From assembly GCF_000194625.1 (NCBI RefSeq), contig NC_015320.1, forward strand, positions 1,782,612 through 1,846,611: a stretch of DNA of 64,000 bases, in the 5' to 3' direction. Below are positions 59,986 through 64,000 of this stretch, in pieces; within the stretch, counting starts at the first letter, position 1, and the number at the start of each line of letters is the position of its first letter. Source of the stretch: Archaeoglobus veneficus SNP6 (GTDB taxonomy: Archaea > Halobacteriota > Archaeoglobi > Archaeoglobales > Archaeoglobaceae). A model generated the notes under the pieces. It did no database searches, was not told the DNA's origin, and saw only the letters and a program-made list of their open reading frames with translations. The position numbers and the translations under genes are program-made.

Positions 59986-62595
59986 TTACTGACCTACCTG
60001 AACAATATCCTGCCCTATAATCTGCAGAATCTTCTCGTGGAGAGCTTTCAGCACCTTTCTGCGATCTTCCATCAGCACAACATCTTCCTCGCCAAGCACA
60101 TATATGTTAAATGCAAACGGGCTTGGATACGGAGTCCTCACTATTCTTACTTCAACCTCGCTGCCCACCTTTTCCAAATAATCGAGAGCGTTCTTCAAGT
60201 CCATAGAATCTTCCATAATCTCCCTATAAGTCTCCTTTAGTACGGGAAACTCCGGGAAATTTCTTTTCAGCAGTCTGAGCAGCGTGTCTGCATTTAGCTG
60301 CTGCCTCCAGACGCTCTTCTCTCTACCAAGGTAGTTGCGGAGAATCATCATGCTCCTTACAGCCACATGCCTGAATCTCCGCCTTAAAATTTCAGTTCTG
60401 TCGAGGGCTTTCATCAGATGTTCCCTGAATTCCTCCACGCTGAATAGCTCCATAATTTCACTATCCCGCAGAACTTTGCTGGATGGCAGAATAAGCATGA
60501 ATCCATTGTCATTTAAAGCAATCTGGACGTTGCAGTCCTTCTTTAAACCAACACGGTAAGCAGATACTCTCGAAATTGCACTGTTGGCTTTCCTGCCAAC
60601 GAGGGTGTGGAAGACATAACAGTTTCTACCATCGTCCTCGAACTTCTCAACTACGAGCTTTTTGTCCGTAGGTATTTCGCTGAAGAGCTTCTGCTCAAGG
60701 AAGTAGCTGTAGATGGCCTGTGCTGCATTTCTTTCGAGGTTGTACTCCTCCATGAGCCACCCGACGATTTCTTCTTCGCTCCAGCTTTCGAGCAGTTCCT
60801 CCAGCCTTCCCCTGAACTGCTGGATTCGCTGCGCCAAATCGTAGCTCAAAGGCAACTGCTCCGAGAACCAGCTTGGAACCGTTGGTTTTTCCCCTTCAAC
60901 CTCCTCAACGACTATTCTCATGCCCCTTGAATGGAGAAATCGGAAAGTTCTGCCTGCGAGCACGAAGATATCTCCTTTTATGAGTCTTTCCGCAAACTCC
61001 TCCTCAACCTTGCCGACCAGCTTGCCATCCTTCGTTACCACCGATATGGCAACCTCGTCGGGGATCGTTCCGACGTTGAGGTAATAGATCGGTCTTGCAA
61101 GTTTGCCCCTTCTACCAAAAACCTCCTCGTTCTCGTCGAACCATATCTTTCCGTAGACCTTCTTTTTCTCAAGCTCCGAATAGCTGCCTGACAGGTATCG
61201 CAGCACTTCGATGAACTCGAGCTTTGATAGGTTTCTGTAAGGATATGCACACCTTATCACCGCCAAAGCCTCATCGACGCTCCACTTCTTCTCGATGGCC
61301 ATCCCAACAACGTGCTGGCAGAGGACGTCGAGAGGTTTCTGTGGAATCTCAACCCTGTCGAGTCTGCGCTCAATTGCTTCCTTCGCTAAAACCGTACATT
61401 CAATGAGGTCGTCCTGGTCAACAACCACGATCCTCCCAACGCTTGTTTCGTGAAGGCGGTGACCACTCCGCCCAATTCGCTGCAAAGCCCTGTTTATGCT
61501 CTTCGGCGAGCCAAGCAGGACTACGAGATCTATGTATCCGATATCTATTCCAAGCTCGAGACTCGTTGAAGAAACGACACATCTGAGCCTGCCGTGCTTC
61601 AAGTCTTCTTCAACCTCAAGTCTAACTTCCTTTGAAAGGGATGAGTGATGAGCTTTAACAGGAAAATCCTTTCCAAGCTTCTTCTTCAGGTGATAAACAA
61701 CTCTCTCAGTTGCACTCCTCGTGTTGGTGAATATGAGTGTAGTTCTCGACTTTTTCACGAGTCTCGCAAGCAAATCGTAGAGTTTCTCGCTAATCTCCTC
61801 AGCCGTTGCAGCAAAGAAGTCATCTATTGGCGAGATTACCTTTATATCCATGGGCTTTGCGAACGTTACATCTGCAACGATGCAGTCTCTCTCGCTCCCA
61901 TCACTGTTGTAACCAACAAGGAATTTTGCCACTTCATCGAGTGGAGCTATGGTTGCAGAAAGGCCAATTCTGACCATTTTATCCTCCTGAATTCTCTGCA
62001 ATCGCTCCATTGAAAGTGCAAGATGGCTACCACGCTTGTTCTCCGCAATGGCGTGAACTTCATCCACTATGAGAAATCTAACCCTCGTCAGAGCCTTCGA
62101 GAACTTAGGACTCGAAAGCACGATTGCGAGGGTTTCGGGTGTGGTGATGAAAATGTGGGGCGGCTTTCTGAGCTGCTTCTGCCTCTCAGCCTGCTCCGTG
62201 TCACCCGTTCTTACTGCAATTCTTATCTTCTGGAGCTTTACATCCTTTTGCTTGGCAAGCTCGTAGATTTCGCTTAGCGGCTCCTCGAGATTGCGCTTTA
62301 TGTCGTTGTTCAGAGCGCGAAGAGGTGAAACGTAAACGACGTAAACCCTATCTTCAAGTGCTTTCTTCTCAGCAAGCTCAACAAGCATGCTTATGGCAGT
62401 AAGGAAAGCTGCGAGGGTTTTTCCGCTTCCTGTTGGCGAAGAAATCAGAATGTTGTTGCCTTTAAAAGCTTCGACTATTGCGTAGCGCTGCGGAGGTGTG
62501 AACGCAGAGTACTTTGACAGAAACCACTCCCTGACGAGAGGATGAAGTGTTTCAAGTATCTCTGAGTCGCTGTACGCTCTGCCCTCCTTTATCAT
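59986..62595 (-). CDS. Lhr-type superfamily 2 DNA/RNA helicase
   Basis: The 869-residue helicase has the SF2 motifs in order: SPTGSGKTLAAFLTAI, IFITTPETLAIVL, IVDEVHAIAENKRG, GLSATIAPLDEVA, TNTRSATERVVYHL, SSTSLELGIDIGYIDLVV and QRIGRSGHRLHE. A winged-helix and Lhr-core C-terminal region follow, as in archaeal Lhr helicases with roles in repair of stalled forks. The length is normal for Lhr-core proteins. Confidence 0.93.
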   Translation of the reverse strand: MIKEGRAYSDSEILETLHPLVREWFLSKYSAFTPPQRYAIVEAFKGNNILISSPTGSGKTLAAFLTAISMLVELAEKKALEDRVYVVYVSPLRALNNDIKRNLEEPLSEIYELAKQKDVKLQKIRIAVRTGDTEQAERQKQLRKPPHIFITTPETLAIVLSSPKFSKALTRVRFLIVDEVHAIAENKRGSHLALSMERLQRIQEDKMVRIGLSATIAPLDEVAKFLVGYNSDGSERDCIVADVTFAKPMDIKVISPIDDFFAATAEEISEKLYDLLARLVKKSRTTLIFTNTRSATERVVYHLKKKLGKDFPVKAHHSSLSKEVRLEVEEDLKHGRLRCVVSSTSLELGIDIGYIDLVVLLGSPKSINRALQRIGRSGHRLHETSVGRIVVVDQDDLIECTVLAKEAIERRLDRVEIPQKPLDVLCQHVVGMAIEKKWSVDEALAVIRCAYPYRNLSKLEFIEVLRYLSGSYSELEKKKVYGKIWFDENEEVFGRRGKLARPIYYLNVGTIPDEVAISVVTKDGKLVGKVEEEFAERLIKGDIFVLAGRTFRFLHSRGMRIVVEEVEGEKPTVPSWFSEQLPLSYDLAQRIQQFRGRLEELLESWSEEEIVGWLMEEYNLERNAAQAIYSYFLEQKLFSEIPTDKKLVVEKFEDDGRNCYVFHTLVGRKANSAISRVSAYRVGLKKDCNVQIALNDNGFMLILPSSKVLRDSEIMELFSVEEFREHLMKALDRTEILRRRFRHVAVRSMMILRNYLGREKSVWRQQLNADTLLRLLKRNFPEFPVLKETYREIMEDSMDLKNALDYLEKVGSEVEVRIVRTPYPSPFAFNIYVLGEEDVVLMEDRRKVLKALHEKILQIIGQDIVQVGQ

Positions 62596-62731
62596 TGCAA
62601 ATGTAGTGTTGGACAGGTATGCTTAAAACCAATTCGCCTATCGTAACGTTAAGTATGCAATTAAATTTTTAAGTTTTTAAGAATTGTAACAAATAAAATA
62701 GCCTTAAAAAGGATGGAAGACCATACTTACT

Positions 62732-63925
62732 ATGGCAAAAAAGATTATTCTCCTGCTGATAACACTTCTGATAGCTCTATTCTTATCGATGACACCCGCC
62801 CTATCAGATAGGGGATTTATTCCGCTTTACGGATATGCTGAAGAGAAATCACAGAATGCCATAATCGCCTGGAATGGTGAGAAAGAGGTTTTGATTCTCT
62901 CAACCAATTTTGAAGGCAACGCCAAACTGCTCGAAGTCATTCCTCTTCCATCAAAGCCAGATGTTAAGAAAGGTGACATGGAATCCTTTACCAAGATTGC
63001 TCGCATCGTAGCGGAGAAAACGAGGAGTATGGGGCCACTCGGTAAGGGGATTAGAGAGACAAGAGTTGAGGTTATAATGCACGAGAAAATTGGCGCTCAC
63101 GACATAACGGTCGTTAAAGCCAGCGATGCAAAGGAGTTCAGAGAGTGGGCTGTCAAAGCGGCGAATCTGAGCGTTGACATTCCAGAGAAGTTCATTCACG
63201 GGATTGAGAACTACATAGAAAGAGGATACCACTACTTTGTTTTTGATATCGTTGAGGTAAACGGAAGCAACAGCGTCGAGCCGATAGTATACATCTTCGA
63301 AACAGACGAGCTGTACTACCCGCTTGAGATAACATCGTACTCCCAAGACATTTCGAGTGTAAACATCTATCTGCTGTGCTACGGCATTATTGACAGAAAA
63401 GCAATCTATAGGACTGGACTGCATCCCATTGCAGGATTTGAAGACTATATAGAGCTTGGTAGAAGAGATCTGGAAGAGATAAGCCCCGAACTTGCAATAA
63501 TGGATTCAGCCTATTTCATGTACGTAATTTATCACGGCAATCTGAGCAGTCTGAGAGATTTGAGCGTTTCCAAGGATGAAGTGCACGTCCCAACACTCTA
63601 CGAGAAATTATGTAAATGGCTTGACGGGCTTGTACTCGTACAGCTTGTTAAGTTTCTGGACAGAACAGACGTTTTCGGAGGTGTTCTGATTTCACTCTTT
63701 ACAATCACGTCCGTTGCCGGGGCGGTTGCAGCATCTTTTATCCCCGCGAGGCTGATGAGTTTGAGAACGGGAAGAAAGTACTGGTACATAGTTTTTGCAC
63801 CGATAGCTTTGATTCTGCTTACTGTAAGGGGCTGGGCAAGTCTCTTCGTTCTTGCAGCGCTTTCAATACTCGGTTTTGCGTTTCTGGTGATTGTTATAGT
63901 GAAGGCAATTGGGAGGATTCTCTGA
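62732..63925 (+). CDS. Secreted/membrane protein of the DUF2330-like type
   Basis: The 397-residue protein has a signal helix (IILLLITLLIALFLSM), then RGFIPLYGYAEEKSQNAIIA and a segment with EVLILSTNFEGNAKLLEVIP that resembles DUF2330-type exported proteins. The last 100 residues hold two to three membrane helices (about 305-330, 345-365 and 370-395). The large loop faces outside. Function is unknown. Confidence 0.65.
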   Translation: MAKKIILLLITLLIALFLSMTPALSDRGFIPLYGYAEEKSQNAIIAWNGEKEVLILSTNFEGNAKLLEVIPLPSKPDVKKGDMESFTKIARIVAEKTRSMGPLGKGIRETRVEVIMHEKIGAHDITVVKASDAKEFREWAVKAANLSVDIPEKFIHGIENYIERGYHYFVFDIVEVNGSNSVEPIVYIFETDELYYPLEITSYSQDISSVNIYLLCYGIIDRKAIYRTGLHPIAGFEDYIELGRRDLEEISPELAIMDSAYFMYVIYHGNLSSLRDLSVSKDEVHVPTLYEKLCKWLDGLVLVQLVKFLDRTDVFGGVLISLFTITSVAGAVAASFIPARLMSLRTGRKYWYIVFAPIALILLTVRGWASLFVLAALSILGFAFLVIVIVKAIGRIL

Positions 63926-64000
63926 TTCTAGGTAAGAAAAAGTACGAAGAAGAAAAGGAAAGATTATACAAAGAATTTTACAGCAAAGAGAGTTTGTTAA
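63926..64000. other. Right edge, possible start of another gene
   Basis: After the last stop codon, a lysine/glutamate-rich open frame (ILGKKKYEEEKERLYKEF) continues to the window edge without a clear ATG start. It could be the beginning of a gene with an unusual start, or noncoding. It cannot be decided from this window. Confidence 0.2.

Noticed and set aside
1-64000. CRISPR array or cas genes
   Set aside because: No set of regularly spaced direct repeats and no Cas-like protein is present in the window.

Overview
The window reads as a chromosome segment of a hyperthermophilic euryarchaeon of the Archaeoglobus type. The evidence is the mix of genes: methenyl-tetrahydromethanopterin cyclohydrolase, a fused inositol-phosphate cytidylyltransferase/di-myo-inositol-phosphate-phosphate synthase plus inositol-1-phosphate synthase (the DIP thermoprotectant pathway), ADP-forming acetyl-CoA synthetase, FEN-1, archaeal OB-fold ssDNA-binding protein, ribosomal protein S8e and an archaeal mevalonate/ether-lipid cluster. 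Many genes have a TATA box about 25 bases before the start codon, which suggests leaderless transcripts. The species cannot be fixed without a database search.

Layout. 1-18.2 kb holds host housekeeping genes: the 5' end of an archaeal PEP carboxylase, an m5C RNA methyltransferase with a separate PUA-like partner, a CBS/ribosome-hibernation-like fusion, mch, the DIP synthesis fusion, fen1, moaB-like, ADP-forming acetyl-CoA synthetase with a BioD/DRTGG partner, a CDF transporter, rps8e and Trm14-like methyltransferase. 18.2-21.4 kb is an AT-rich island with an ADP-ribosylglycohydrolase and a 2H-phosphoesterase/metallophosphoesterase fusion gene. That fusion gene is cut by a 703-bp IS6-like element; removing the element and one copy of a 9-bp target duplication restores the reading frame exactly. 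21.5-27.7 kb is a complete trpCDEGFBA operon on the minus strand with a palindrome at its promoter. 27.9-34.5 kb has amino-acid-sensing proteins, ahcY, a frameshifted ABC exporter and inositol-phosphate synthase. 34.6-39.4 kb is a mevalonate/archaeal-lipid operon: regulator, HMG-CoA synthase, thiolase-like protein, DUF35, ferredoxin and geranylgeranyl reductase. The thiolase-like protein has lost both expected catalytic cysteines.

40.2-49.95 kb is an integrated provirus of about 9.6 kb. It sits in a tRNA-Ser(UGA) gene and is bounded by a 55-bp direct repeat of the tRNA 3' end. The repeat lies inside the integrase gene, so integration has split the integrase into an N-part at the left end and a C-part at the right end, as in SSV-type viruses. 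Between the ends are divergent ribbon-helix-helix regulators with palindromic operators, an early operon of small proteins, a zinc-finger/packaging-ATPase operon and a structural operon. The structural operon encodes a glycine-rich membrane protein, two candidate capsid proteins, a membrane/proline-rich protein, a basic DNA-binding protein and a fibre-like protein. The gene set suggests a tailless icosahedral membrane-containing virus of the single-jelly-roll type; this is inferred from order, size and motifs, not shown by a search. It is the best candidate for an undescribed system here. The N-part of the integrase itself looks like a ribbon-helix-helix protein, so integration may create a regulator.

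50-64 kb returns to host genes: a membrane-anchored cytochrome c, CopA copper ATPase, PsiE-like protein, a frameshifted TctA/DUF112 membrane protein, Sir2 deacetylase, an RPA-like protein, HisC, an Lhr-type helicase and a large membrane protein. Three genes (Trm14-like, ABC ATPase, DUF112) carry single-base frameshifts, three of the four indels lying in homopolymer runs, so sequencing error is a live alternative to pseudogenes.
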